Of a DNA stretch of 64,000 nucleotides, positions 50,610-59,538 are shown in pieces. This DNA comes from Bog-473 sp963704355. GTDB taxonomy: Bacteria; Actinomycetota; Acidimicrobiia; Acidimicrobiales; RAAP-2. Under the pieces are notes generated by a model that worked only from the letters and a program-made list of their open reading frames with translations, ran no database searches and was not told the origin of the DNA. The stretch's first letter is position 1, and every line of letters begins with the position of its first letter. Where the stretch lies: positions 558,001 through 622,000 of the forward strand of contig OY969891.1 of assembly GCA_963704355.1 (NCBI GenBank), given 5' to 3'. The position numbers were made by a program, and so were the translations under genes.

Positions 50610-51938
50610 CTAGGAACCGTATTGCCAGACGCGCACGTAATCGATCTGCGTGGTGGCGGGAAGCGGGGTCTCCCCAGGGTGGAATTGTGCGCCGGTGATC
50701 CCGGACCCGAATGCAGCAGTGAAGGCGAGGAAGAAGGGTTGGTTGAACGGCTCCGGCGCGGTGTCAGGGTTCGTCACATACGGCGCGTAGACGTCCGTCA
50801 TGCAGGCCACGCCGTTGTAATAGGTCGTCATCGAGGTGGGCGTCCACAGCAACGCGTACGTGTTGAACTGTCCGGCCGGGGTGTCCCCGGCGATGCTGCA
50901 CGTATCCGTCGTGGCGTTCGGGTCGTTCTGCGACCCGGGGTAATGGATGACCGGGATATCGAGGTTGGGGTAGAGCGAGTAGAACTCGCCGAAGTCGATC
51001 TCGCCGCTGTCTTCCCCGGGGCCGTAGAGGCCCTCCTGCTCGGGGTACAGCCAGAGAGTCTCCTGGAGCCCGGGAACCGACGTGGCCGGCATAGCGGCGC
51101 GCACCTCGAAGTAGCCGTAGTCCTGGCTGAACTTCTGGTACGAGATGACCATGCCCCCCTCGTACGACGTGTGGTCACTACTTATGGTGCCCCGGCAGGC
51201 AAACGGCTCCGAGGCCTGGTCCACGCTGAGGTTCAGCGTGCCCCCGGACTCCGAGATCGTGTCGGGATTGTCGACGTAGCAGACCGCTGACCCGGGCGTT
51301 CCCGTCATATAGGCACTGCCATAGGTCAGCATCGGCGACCACTTGCTCGGATCGAGCGACGTGCTGTTGAACTCGTCGTCGAGCGTGCAGGTCCAGGCGC
51401 CGGCGGGGGGGGCCACAGGTGGAGTGGTGCCGGCGCACGGACCGGAGGTGAGGGCGGTTGAGGGGTTGGCGGCCGGCGGGAGCGCCGCCGACGACCTGTC
51501 GGCGGGTGCCGCAGGTGGCCCCGCCGGGTCGCTGCCACCGGAAGAGTAGGTGTACGTCTCGCCCCCGGGTTCCGACGAAGGGGCGGGAGCCGAGGTGGTG
51601 GTGGTCGTCGTGGACGTCGGACCCGTGCACTCGCCGATCATGTGTGCGAATTGGGTGCACGTTCCGGGCAAGGCGGACCGGGTGTTGGGAAAGTCCTGGT
51701 GCGGCAAGGCATCCAGATGTGCCGGCTTCGAGGCCGGGGTGCTCACGACGGCCACCGACAGAACCAGGACCACCACCGCGCCACCGAGAATGCTGGCGAG
51801 GAACGGCCCGCGCCTTGGCCGGCTCCCTCCTCGTATTGCCACCCGCTGTCCTCCCGAGCCTGGACGTTGCGCAACCCGCTGCTGCCTTGGGGAACCTTCG
51901 AGAGCCCCAAACCTTGTCACCAAAGCCGACCGAAACAT
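50610..51938 (-). CDS. GH16-family glycoside hydrolase (beta-glucanase/laminarinase-like), secreted
   Basis: A 442-residue protein with a short cytoplasmic start, one hydrophobic helix (SILGGAVVVLVLSVAVVS) and a Thr/Pro-rich linker (TSTTTTTTSAPAPSS) before a GH16 jelly-roll domain. The catalytic motif is GEIDFGEFYS, that is E-I-D-x-x-E with both Glu present. TLDDEFNSTSLDPSKW and QIDYVRVWQY are the family start and end. The Met at 51938 is preferred since GGAGGT lies 12 bases ahead, while the Met at 51950 directly abuts it. It probably cleaves beta-1,3- or beta-1,3-1,4-glucan outside the cell. Confidence 0.85.
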   Translation of the reverse strand: MFRSALVTRFGALEGSPRQQRVAQRPGSGGQRVAIRGGSRPRRGPFLASILGGAVVVLVLSVAVVSTPASKPAHLDALPHQDFPNTRSALPGTCTQFAHMIGECTGPTSTTTTTTSAPAPSSEPGGETYTYSSGGSDPAGPPAAPADRSSAALPPAANPSTALTSGPCAGTTPPVAPPAGAWTCTLDDEFNSTSLDPSKWSPMLTYGSAYMTGTPGSAVCYVDNPDTISESGGTLNLSVDQASEPFACRGTISSDHTSYEGGMVISYQKFSQDYGYFEVRAAMPATSVPGLQETLWLYPEQEGLYGPGEDSGEIDFGEFYSLYPNLDIPVIHYPGSQNDPNATTDTCSIAGDTPAGQFNTYALLWTPTSMTTYYNGVACMTDVYAPYVTNPDTAPEPFNQPFFLAFTAAFGSGITGAQFHPGETPLPATTQIDYVRVWQYGS

Positions 51939-52136
51939 GTCGACCGCCATACCTCCAACTGCCGTTGCCGCTGCGCAGACGGGTTCGCTCCTGCTACGGG
52001 GATATGGCGGGCTGAGGGATAGGTTCCCAGCACCGGCGGCGCTCAATCCTCGAGGTGAGCTGCGCCGGTGAGAACAGAGGGGAGATCGAATGGGAAACGG
52101 CCCAGCACAGAGCCGGGGCAGGGGACGACCCGCCTC

Positions 52137-54545
52137 ATGAGGTCACGCCTGGCGGCGACCGTTCTCGCCGTCTCGAGTGCATGGATCTTCCTCGCCGTCG
52201 TTCCGACCACACCGGCGACGGGCGCGCCGGCGGCGACACTGCGGGGCGACGGCTCGATCGAGGAGGCCTGGTTGACCGGGGCCCATCCCGGAGATCGGGT
52301 CACGCTCTTGGAGCACGGCGGGGCCGTCAAGAACCCTGCAAATCCTGGCAAGGCCGATGCGCTCGGTTCGCTCATCATCCGGAACCTGGTGCCTGGGACC
52401 GGGTACTCGTGGCTCGACCACACATCCGATCAGCACACGTCGTCATTCGAGGTGCTCGCGCCCGGAACGAATCCACCGGTGAGCTCAGCTCTTTATGACG
52501 ACCAACCGATGCACGTAGGACTCAACTACATCACGATGCGTGATGGGATCCAGTTGGCTGCCACGGTGCGAGACCCGTACGGCGAGACCTGCGCGGCGGC
52601 CAGGCCGTGCCCCACCGTCATCGAGTATTCGGGCTACAACGTGGCGGGGCCGACCGACCCGATCCCACCGTTGATCGCCAGCACGCTCGGAAGGGCGTGC
52701 ACCAACTGCGGAGACCCCAACCTCCTCCCCGACACGTCGACCGACGTCGGGGCGGTCGTGGCGCGGTTCTCGGGCTTTGCCACGGTGAGCCTGGAGATGC
52801 GAGGAATCGGTTGCTCTGGTGGCGCCTTCGATCTCTTTGGTTACCCCTCCGACTACGACGCCTATGACGCCATCGAGATTGTGGCGCATCAACCATGGGT
52901 CGCCCATCACAAGGTCGGCATGGTGGGTATCAGCTTCTCCGGGTTGTCGCAGTTCCCTGCTGCGGGTACCGATCCTCCCGGGTTGGCTGCCATCACACCG
53001 ATGAGCCCGACGGACGACCTCTTTTCGACCGGATATCCGGGCGGCATCTACAACGACGGCTTCGCGGCCGAGTGGATCGACTCGCGCATTGACGATGCGA
53101 AGGCGACGGCGGCGTACCAGGACGGGAAGTTGGTGCGCGCGTCGACGGCACCGATCGCCAACGTCGGTCAGCCGTGGACCTACTACGAGATCGACCAGGA
53201 ACTGGCTGGTAGCGATGGAGCGTCCTCCGCCTGCCTCGCCAACCAGGCCCTCCACGACCAGTCCCAAGATCTGGCCGGTCTCGTGGGCCCACAGATGGTC
53301 GCCCCGGGTTCCGGCCCGGGTCGTGAGCCCTCGTTGTTCGACCGCCGTTCCATGGTGGACTGGGCGGCCCACGTGAGGGTCCCTGTCTTCGTGTCGGGCG
53401 CGTTGGAGGACGAGCAGACAGGGCCGCAATGGCCGGCGCTGATAGATGCGATACCGAAGACGACGCCAGTGTTCGCCAACATGGTCAACGGCGACCACAT
53501 CGACTCGCTCGATCCACAGACGATCAGCCGATGGCTCGAGTTCCTGGACATCTACGTGGCCGACAAGGTGCCTACGGAGCCCAACCCGCTCGACGCTCTC
53601 GTCCTGGACAAGTTCGCGGCAACCGCGTCGCCCGTCTCGGCCGAGGCCTCGCTCCCGCGCATCCGCTTCACTGCTGCACGGGACCTGGCTGCAGCGCGCA
53701 AAGAGTTCGCGGCCCGAACGCCATTGGTGCGCGTGCTCTTCGACAATGGCGCTGGTTCTGCCGGTCCGGGGGACATCGAGTCGACGTACGACGCAACCTT
53801 CTCCAGCTGGCCTCCGGCTGGCACCGTGACGACCCTGAGCCTCGGGCCACATGGGTCGCTCACGCCCCATCCGGTCGCGGGATCGAGCAGCGCGACCTTG
53901 ACGCTGGATCCCGCCGTGCGCCCCCGCACCAGCCTGCCGGCGAGCGGGAACGCTTGGGCCGCCGATCCGGGCTGGGACTGGGCTCCTGTGCCGGCGGCAA
54001 ACGCAATCGCGTTCCAGACAGCGCCGTTCACCGCGGCTACCACCATCGTCGGGCCGGCCACGCTCGACCTATGGGTCAAGGCGGACGCACCGGTCGAGGA
54101 TTTCCAGGCGACGGTCAGCGAGGTGCGTCCAGCGGCCGGCGAAGAGGAATATGTGACGTCGGGATTCCTGCGCAGTTCGTACCAGCTCGATGCGAGCAAT
54201 TCGACGGAACTGTTCACCGACCCCGGCTATTTGGGCACGCAGGCCCGAGATCTCTCGGCGCACCGGTACTCGCTCGTGAAGATCCCGATCGACCCGATCG
54301 CCCACACGTTCCGGCCCGGCACCGAGCTGAGGGTGATCATCTCCGCTCCGGGCGGCGATCGGCCCGTCTGGGCCTTCGGGACCATCGACCACGGCCAACG
54401 GGCCACGGTCGGCCTGGGTCACGCGACGTTGTCGGAACTGATCGTCAACGTGGTGTCAGGGGTGGATGCCACGACGAGCCTGCCGGCCTGCGGGTCCCTG
54501 CGGGGCGAGCCGTGCCGGCCTTACGTCGCGGCGGGCAACGAGTAG
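52137..54545 (+). CDS. Secreted S15/CocE-type X-Pro dipeptidyl-peptidase-like hydrolase
   Basis: An 802-residue alpha/beta hydrolase with a Sec signal peptide (RSRLAATVLAVSSAWIFL and an Ala-rich cleavage site). The S15 domain has VGMVGISFSGLSQFPA with the nucleophile Ser in GISFSG, MRGIGCSGG and a GALEDEQTG acid region. MVNGDHIDSLD supplies the His. A C-terminal jelly-roll (residues about 560-800) typical of CocE/PepX closes it. It could act on peptides, acyl esters or an amide; the substrate is not known. The Met at 52137 gives a clean signal peptide. Confidence 0.85.
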   Translation: MRSRLAATVLAVSSAWIFLAVVPTTPATGAPAATLRGDGSIEEAWLTGAHPGDRVTLLEHGGAVKNPANPGKADALGSLIIRNLVPGTGYSWLDHTSDQHTSSFEVLAPGTNPPVSSALYDDQPMHVGLNYITMRDGIQLAATVRDPYGETCAAARPCPTVIEYSGYNVAGPTDPIPPLIASTLGRACTNCGDPNLLPDTSTDVGAVVARFSGFATVSLEMRGIGCSGGAFDLFGYPSDYDAYDAIEIVAHQPWVAHHKVGMVGISFSGLSQFPAAGTDPPGLAAITPMSPTDDLFSTGYPGGIYNDGFAAEWIDSRIDDAKATAAYQDGKLVRASTAPIANVGQPWTYYEIDQELAGSDGASSACLANQALHDQSQDLAGLVGPQMVAPGSGPGREPSLFDRRSMVDWAAHVRVPVFVSGALEDEQTGPQWPALIDAIPKTTPVFANMVNGDHIDSLDPQTISRWLEFLDIYVADKVPTEPNPLDALVLDKFAATASPVSAEASLPRIRFTAARDLAAARKEFAARTPLVRVLFDNGAGSAGPGDIESTYDATFSSWPPAGTVTTLSLGPHGSLTPHPVAGSSSATLTLDPAVRPRTSLPASGNAWAADPGWDWAPVPAANAIAFQTAPFTAATTIVGPATLDLWVKADAPVEDFQATVSEVRPAAGEEEYVTSGFLRSSYQLDASNSTELFTDPGYLGTQARDLSAHRYSLVKIPIDPIAHTFRPGTELRVIISAPGGDRPVWAFGTIDHGQRATVGLGHATLSELIVNVVSGVDATTSLPACGSLRGEPCRPYVAAGNE

Positions 54546-54607
54546 GCGGGTTTCGGCGGCACCCGTACCCATGGAGTTCGAGTCGGCCAGGCCCGAGAGA
54601 ATGGAGC

Positions 54608-56080
54608 TCAGCTCTTTCGTCTCTCGAGCACCGATGCCTCGATGGCGTCACCCACCGTCTTGTCGATGTTGCGCAAGTACTCGAAGGCCCGTTGGAGCAC
54701 CTCGGGGCGCCGGAGACCGGCGAGGATTCCGGAGACGGTGTCGATAAAGCGCTCCCGCTGCTCCTCGTTCATCACCTGGTTGACCAAGGTGTTGGGTTGA
54801 CCGAAGTCGTCGTCGTCCGGGTGAAGGCTGTAGGCAGCCCGCACCAATTCCCCGTCTGCTGCCCACACGGCCTGCTCGGCGTATTTCGTGGTGTCGGCCG
54901 CGGGCGAGCCTTCCATCGAGTTGGGGTAGTAGACGGGGTCGGTCACGTTGTCGACTCGCATGACGCCGTCTTTCGAGTAGTTGTGCACGGGGGCCTTGGG
55001 GCGGTTGACCGGGATCTGCTGGTAGTTGACGCCGAGACGGGCTCTATGCGCGTCCGCATAGGAGAAACCGCGGGCCAGGAGCATCTTGTCCGGCGAGAGT
55101 CCCGTACCGGGCACTGTGTTGTTCGGTTGGAACGCGGCCTGCTCTATTTCGGTGTGGTAGTCGGTGACGTTGCGGTCAAGCGTGAGCCGGCCGACGTCCA
55201 CCAACGGGTAGTCGCCGTGCGGCCACACCTGAGTGAGGTCGAAAGGGTTGTAGCGGTAGGTCTTTGCTTCCTCGAAGGGCATGATCTGCATCTTGAGCGA
55301 CCAGCTCGGGAACTCCCCACGAACGATCGCCTCGTACAGGTCGCGCTGGTGGTAGTCGGCATCCTCGCCTGCGATCCGGTCTGCTTCAGACTGGGTCAGA
55401 CACTCAATCCCCTGATCCGTCTTGAAGTGGTACTTGACCCAGAAGCGTTCGCCCGCGGTGTTGACCCACATGTACGTGTGGGACGAGTAGCCGTTCATGT
55501 GGCGCCAACTCCGCGGAATGCCACGGTCACCCATCAGCCACGTCACCTGGTGGGCCGATTCCGGCGAGAGCGTCCAAAAGTCCCACTGCATGTCGGCGTC
55601 CCGCAAATTGTTGGAGGCCAATCGTTTCTGGGAACGAATGAAGTGCTGGAATTTGAGCGGGTCGCGCATAAAGAAGACCGGCGTGTCGTTTCCGACCATG
55701 TCGAAGTTGCCCTCGCTCGTGTAGAACCTGAGGGCGAAGCCGCGGGGGTCGCGCCACGTATCCGGCGACCCTCTCTCGCCCGCCACCGTCGAGAACCGCG
55801 CGACCACGTCGGTTTCCGTGCCGGGTTGGAAGACCGCCGCTTTGGTGTACCGACTCACATCGTGGGTGACCACGAAGGTGCCGAAGGCACCGCCGCCCTT
55901 CGCATGCGGTTGGCGTTCCGGAATGCGCTCCCGGTTGAAGTTCGCCATCTGCTCGATGAGGTAGAAGTCATGCAGGACGATCGGTCCATCCGGACCCACC
56001 GTGAGTGAGTGCTCCTGGCTGGCAACAGGGATGCCGGAGTCCGTCGTCGTGGGTGGTCGGGATGATGGCTGAGTGCTCAT
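54608..56080 (-). CDS. katA: Catalase (heme, small-subunit clade)
   Basis: A 490-residue monofunctional catalase. RQPHAKGGGAFGTF contains the distal His (here preceded by Gln-Pro), GNDTPVFF the distal Asn, and RGFSYADAHRARLGVNYQQIPVN the proximal Arg and Tyr that ligate heme. The length and lack of a C-terminal flavodoxin-like domain place it with small-subunit catalases. AAGGAGG precedes the ATG by eight bases. No regulator such as a Fur homologue lies next to it. Confidence 0.95.
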   Translation of the reverse strand: MSTQPSSRPPTTTDSGIPVASQEHSLTVGPDGPIVLHDFYLIEQMANFNRERIPERQPHAKGGGAFGTFVVTHDVSRYTKAAVFQPGTETDVVARFSTVAGERGSPDTWRDPRGFALRFYTSEGNFDMVGNDTPVFFMRDPLKFQHFIRSQKRLASNNLRDADMQWDFWTLSPESAHQVTWLMGDRGIPRSWRHMNGYSSHTYMWVNTAGERFWVKYHFKTDQGIECLTQSEADRIAGEDADYHQRDLYEAIVRGEFPSWSLKMQIMPFEEAKTYRYNPFDLTQVWPHGDYPLVDVGRLTLDRNVTDYHTEIEQAAFQPNNTVPGTGLSPDKMLLARGFSYADAHRARLGVNYQQIPVNRPKAPVHNYSKDGVMRVDNVTDPVYYPNSMEGSPAADTTKYAEQAVWAADGELVRAAYSLHPDDDDFGQPNTLVNQVMNEEQRERFIDTVSGILAGLRRPEVLQRAFEYLRNIDKTVGDAIEASVLERRKS

Positions 56081-56701
56081 CAGGGCACCTCCTTGCTCTC
56101 TCTACGTGGGTGCACTTCTCATTATTTGCCCAGTCGCCGGAAAAGTCCCACGGTGACGTGCGCGAGAGCCGAATTTCCCTGGCAGGCACCACGCGGCGGG
56201 GGCTCAAAGGCTCGGTCCTCCATGGATCCCAGCTGGGCAACTCCGCGCCCGGCCCCTTGCAACGCCCCGTGTGGCGATGCCCTCTCGGCTCGGTCAGTCA
56301 GTTGTGACACGGCGAGAAGGGGAGCGAGGCGGGCTGTCGAATCGCGGGAGCTGCAATGACCCATTGGGGTCGCTCCTCAGTCACTCAGTCCTCAGTCGGA
56401 GGACCACATCACCGCTTCGTCACTCGAAGCAAGATCGACCCGCTTCATGAATGAGACGTTGTCGTAGAACGGGACGATCTTCCCGTCACCCCAGCAGGCA
56501 GCGGTCGAGAGGAGGCCTTGGAAGGATTTGAGGGTCGTTTGGATCGTTGACCCGCCGTGGAAAGTACAACCACGATCCTCCTTCTTCGAGCGCTGGGCCA
56601 AGAGGATCGGTGTGGTGTGCGCAGGCAGCTCGGCGGGGAATAGAGCCTTGAGCTAGCGTCTGCAACTGCGGCTCCTCAGCAAATCACAGAGGACTTGGTT
56701 A
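56081..56701. other. Intergenic region between catalase and GH92 gene
   Basis: This 620-base stretch looks lower in GC than its neighbours. It contains the catalase ribosome site at its left edge (about 56085-56095) and the GH92 ribosome site AGAGGA at 56688-56693. A minus-strand open frame of 69 residues (56392-56601, ending AVMWSSD) has no recognised domain and I do not call it a gene. Part of the region may be a decayed gene. Confidence 0.35.
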
Positions 56702-59323
56702 TTGGGATTCTCTCTTCCGGGCAGTCTTTTCACGTGCGGCGGCTTGGTAATGGCGATGGCGGTGGCGATTTCGGTCTCGACTCCGCCCGCACTTGCTAGC
56801 GGTACGACGGGGGCAACGTCGAACCCGCTCCTCATGGCCGCCAACCAGACCCGTTACGTCAGTGACCCGGCTTCACTGGTCAACCCGTTTATCGGAACGG
56901 ACGCCAACGGTCACACCTACCCGGGCGCGGTGAGCCCTTTCGGCATGGTGCAATGGAGCCCCGATACCCCCAGCCGACCGCCAGGTGGCGGCTACTCATA
57001 CTCGGACAACGCCATCATCGGATACAGCCTGACGCACCTGTCGGGGGTCGGCTGTCCCAGCGCGGGTGACATTCCGATTTTGCCTACGACCGGCGTCTTG
57101 GGTCCCAGCCCGGCGACGATGACCGAGCCATTCAGTCATCTTGGTGAGGTCGCTACGCCCGGTTACTACCAAGTCACCGCTGGGGACGTCACCACGCAAC
57201 TGACGACCACTACGAGGTCGGGAGTGGGTTTGTTCAGCTTCCCGGCCGGATCAGGCACCGGGAATCTGTTGTTCAAGATGTCGGACAGTGCCGGCGCCGT
57301 CACCGGTGAGACTTTTCAGGTCATCAACAATAAAGAGGTGGCTGGTTCGGTCACTACCGGCGGGTTCTGTCATGCCTCCAACTCCTACACGGTGTATTTC
57401 GACATGGCCTTCGATCGCCCCTTTAACGTCTCGGGGGGTTGGACCCAGGGCGGTACAGGCGACTATGTGAGCTTTCCGACGACCACCAACCTGACGGTCA
57501 GGGCTGAGGTCGGCCTCTCATATGTGAGCACTGCAAACGCCGCGCAAAACCGCGAGGTTGAGGATGGCAACTCAAGCTTGAACACGTTGCGGCAGGCTGC
57601 GCACAAATCGTGGAACGCCGTCCTCGACCGGATCGAGATTGCTGGTGGCACGTCGACGCAGCAGGCAGTGTTCTATACAGCGATGTACCACTCCCTCTTA
57701 AACCCGAACGTCTTCAGCGACGTAGACGGCCAGTACATCGGCTTCGACGGACAAGTGCATCAACTGTCCGTTGGCCAAGGGGCGCAGTATGCCAACTATT
57801 CGGGTTGGGACATCTACCGCAGCGAGGTTCCCCTCGAGGCCATTCTGGCGCCTGGCCAAACCGACGACATCGTTACCTCGATGCTGAATGACTACGCTCA
57901 GAGCGGCCAGCTGCCGAAATGGTCCGAGAACAACAGCGAGACGTACTCCACGATCGGCGACCCCTCCGATGCGATCATCGCCGACGCCTACGCGTTTGGC
58001 GCAACCGCCTTTGACGCGCTGACCGCTCTCACCGATATGGAATCCGAGGCGAACAACCCTGGTCCGGTCAGGCCCGGGCTCAGCTATTACGAGCAGGACG
58101 GCTACATCCCAGCTGACGCCGCTCCCAACACCTGCATCGGCTGCCGAGGTCCGGTCTCGACCCAACTCGATTACAACGTCGACGACTACGCCATAGCTGA
58201 GCTCGCACAGGCCCTGGGCCAACCATCGACTCCCTTTGTGGCCCGCGCTCAAAATTGGCAGAACGTGTTCAATCCGGCGACCGGGTTCATGCAGGGGAGG
58301 CAAGAGGCTGGCCAGTTCACGCCCAGCTTCGTGCCGACATCGGGAAAGGGGTTCTTCGAGGGCGACGCTTACGCCTACACCGCTTTCGTTCCTTTTGACC
58401 TGGCGGGCCTCATAGCCGCCGAGGGCGGGCCCCAGAAGTGGATCAGCTACCTCAATCAGATGACGTCGAGTGTCACTTCCATGGGACCCACGCAGATCCA
58501 GATGGGAAATGAGCCGTCGTTCAACATCCCGTGGGAATACGATTACGCGGGCGCCCCGTACCAGACCCAGCAGGTGGTACGCGAGATCCAAGACAGCCTG
58601 TTCTCCGACAACCCTGAGGGGCTGCCGGGCAACGATGATCTCGGTTCGATGAGCTCGTGGTATGTGTTTTCCGCTCTGGGGGCTTATCCCGAAACCCCCG
58701 GTTCAGCGACACTGGCACTCGGCAGCCCGCTGTTCACCAGGACCGCCATCCACCTCGTCAATGGCACCACCATCGTCGAGGAGGCACCCACCGCAGCGGA
58801 CAACGCCCCGTACGTCCAAGCGATGAGCATCAACCGCAAGGCTTGGACGAACGCCTACCTTCCGGCCACTCTGTTTTCTAACGGCGGCACCATCAATTGG
58901 ACCTTGTCCACGAGCCCCAATACGAATTGGGCCACTTCGAGCTCAGCGCGACCGCCCTCGGACACCGACAGCCTTGATCCCGCTCTCGGCTACCTCGCCA
59001 ATGCAACGAACAACACCACTGTCGACTCCGGTTCACAGGACGCCCTCGTCGTCGGAGTCATGAACACGACCGGCCTGGCCCAGTCGGTGACCTGGACCGC
59101 GACCACACCGGTCGGATCAGGACTTATCGTCGAGCCGGCCAGCGATACGATCACCGTCGGAGCCGAAGACCAGAGCTCCGAGCCGGTCACTGTCGAGGTT
59201 CCCTCCGCCACGCCGGTAGGCCACTACCACGTCATATTCCAAATGCAGACCGCTTCACATATGGCCCTGCCGGCCGTGATCGCCGCCATCACTGTGAAGG
59301 CAGCACCTGCCGGAAGCGGTTGA
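56702..59323 (+). CDS. Secreted GH92-family alpha-1,2-mannosidase
   Basis: An 873-residue exported mannosidase. The signal peptide is GFSLPGSLFTCGGLVMAMAV, cleaving near PALASG. The first domain starts SLVNPFIGTDANGHTYPGAV; the catalytic (alpha/alpha)6 domain has WDIYRSEVPLEA, EGDAYAYTAFVPFD and GNDDLGSMSSWYVFSALG with the two catalytic Asp. A C-terminal beta-sandwich domain follows. The TTG start at 56702 is supported by AGAGGA eight bases upstream, and there is no ATG or GTG before an in-frame stop. It probably trims mannans or mannosylated glycoproteins. Confidence 0.92.
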   Translation: MGFSLPGSLFTCGGLVMAMAVAISVSTPPALASGTTGATSNPLLMAANQTRYVSDPASLVNPFIGTDANGHTYPGAVSPFGMVQWSPDTPSRPPGGGYSYSDNAIIGYSLTHLSGVGCPSAGDIPILPTTGVLGPSPATMTEPFSHLGEVATPGYYQVTAGDVTTQLTTTTRSGVGLFSFPAGSGTGNLLFKMSDSAGAVTGETFQVINNKEVAGSVTTGGFCHASNSYTVYFDMAFDRPFNVSGGWTQGGTGDYVSFPTTTNLTVRAEVGLSYVSTANAAQNREVEDGNSSLNTLRQAAHKSWNAVLDRIEIAGGTSTQQAVFYTAMYHSLLNPNVFSDVDGQYIGFDGQVHQLSVGQGAQYANYSGWDIYRSEVPLEAILAPGQTDDIVTSMLNDYAQSGQLPKWSENNSETYSTIGDPSDAIIADAYAFGATAFDALTALTDMESEANNPGPVRPGLSYYEQDGYIPADAAPNTCIGCRGPVSTQLDYNVDDYAIAELAQALGQPSTPFVARAQNWQNVFNPATGFMQGRQEAGQFTPSFVPTSGKGFFEGDAYAYTAFVPFDLAGLIAAEGGPQKWISYLNQMTSSVTSMGPTQIQMGNEPSFNIPWEYDYAGAPYQTQQVVREIQDSLFSDNPEGLPGNDDLGSMSSWYVFSALGAYPETPGSATLALGSPLFTRTAIHLVNGTTIVEEAPTAADNAPYVQAMSINRKAWTNAYLPATLFSNGGTINWTLSTSPNTNWATSSSARPPSDTDSLDPALGYLANATNNTTVDSGSQDALVVGVMNTTGLAQSVTWTATTPVGSGLIVEPASDTITVGAEDQSSEPVTVEVPSATPVGHYHVIFQMQTASHMALPAVIAAITVKAAPAGSG

Positions 59324-59538
59324 GCGATCGCTGGGGAGAAATCGGGCTCGCCGTGGCCTTTGTTGGTCTGACCGGCCGTGACCTAACCGTTGCAGTTGCA
59401 GGCGCCCTGACCGAAAGCTGTTTGGAACGCTTGCCGGGACTTCGGGAACCCACCTCCGGGGGTGATCTCGGATTACCGGTGATGAGGAGGGAAGTTCGCC
59501 GCGGGGAACGGCTGTTCCTGGGTATTGAGGAGAGGTGA
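59320..59538 (+). CDS. Possible small ORF between the GH92 and kinase genes
   Basis: An open frame of 72 residues that overlaps the GH92 stop at its 5' end (TTGA) and the kinase start at its 3' end (GTGA). It encodes SDRWGEIGLAVAFVGLTGRD with no recognisable domain. The tight overlap suggests a real coupled gene, but a TTG start and unremarkable composition make it doubtful. The alternative is a 211-base intergenic gap. Confidence 0.28.
   Translation: MSDRWGEIGLAVAFVGLTGRDLTVAVAGALTESCLERLPGLREPTSGGDLGLPVMRREVRRGERLFLGIEER

Noticed and set aside
56392..56601. 69-residue minus-strand frame as a gene
   Set aside because: No recognised domain and no convincing start; retained only as a comment on the gap.
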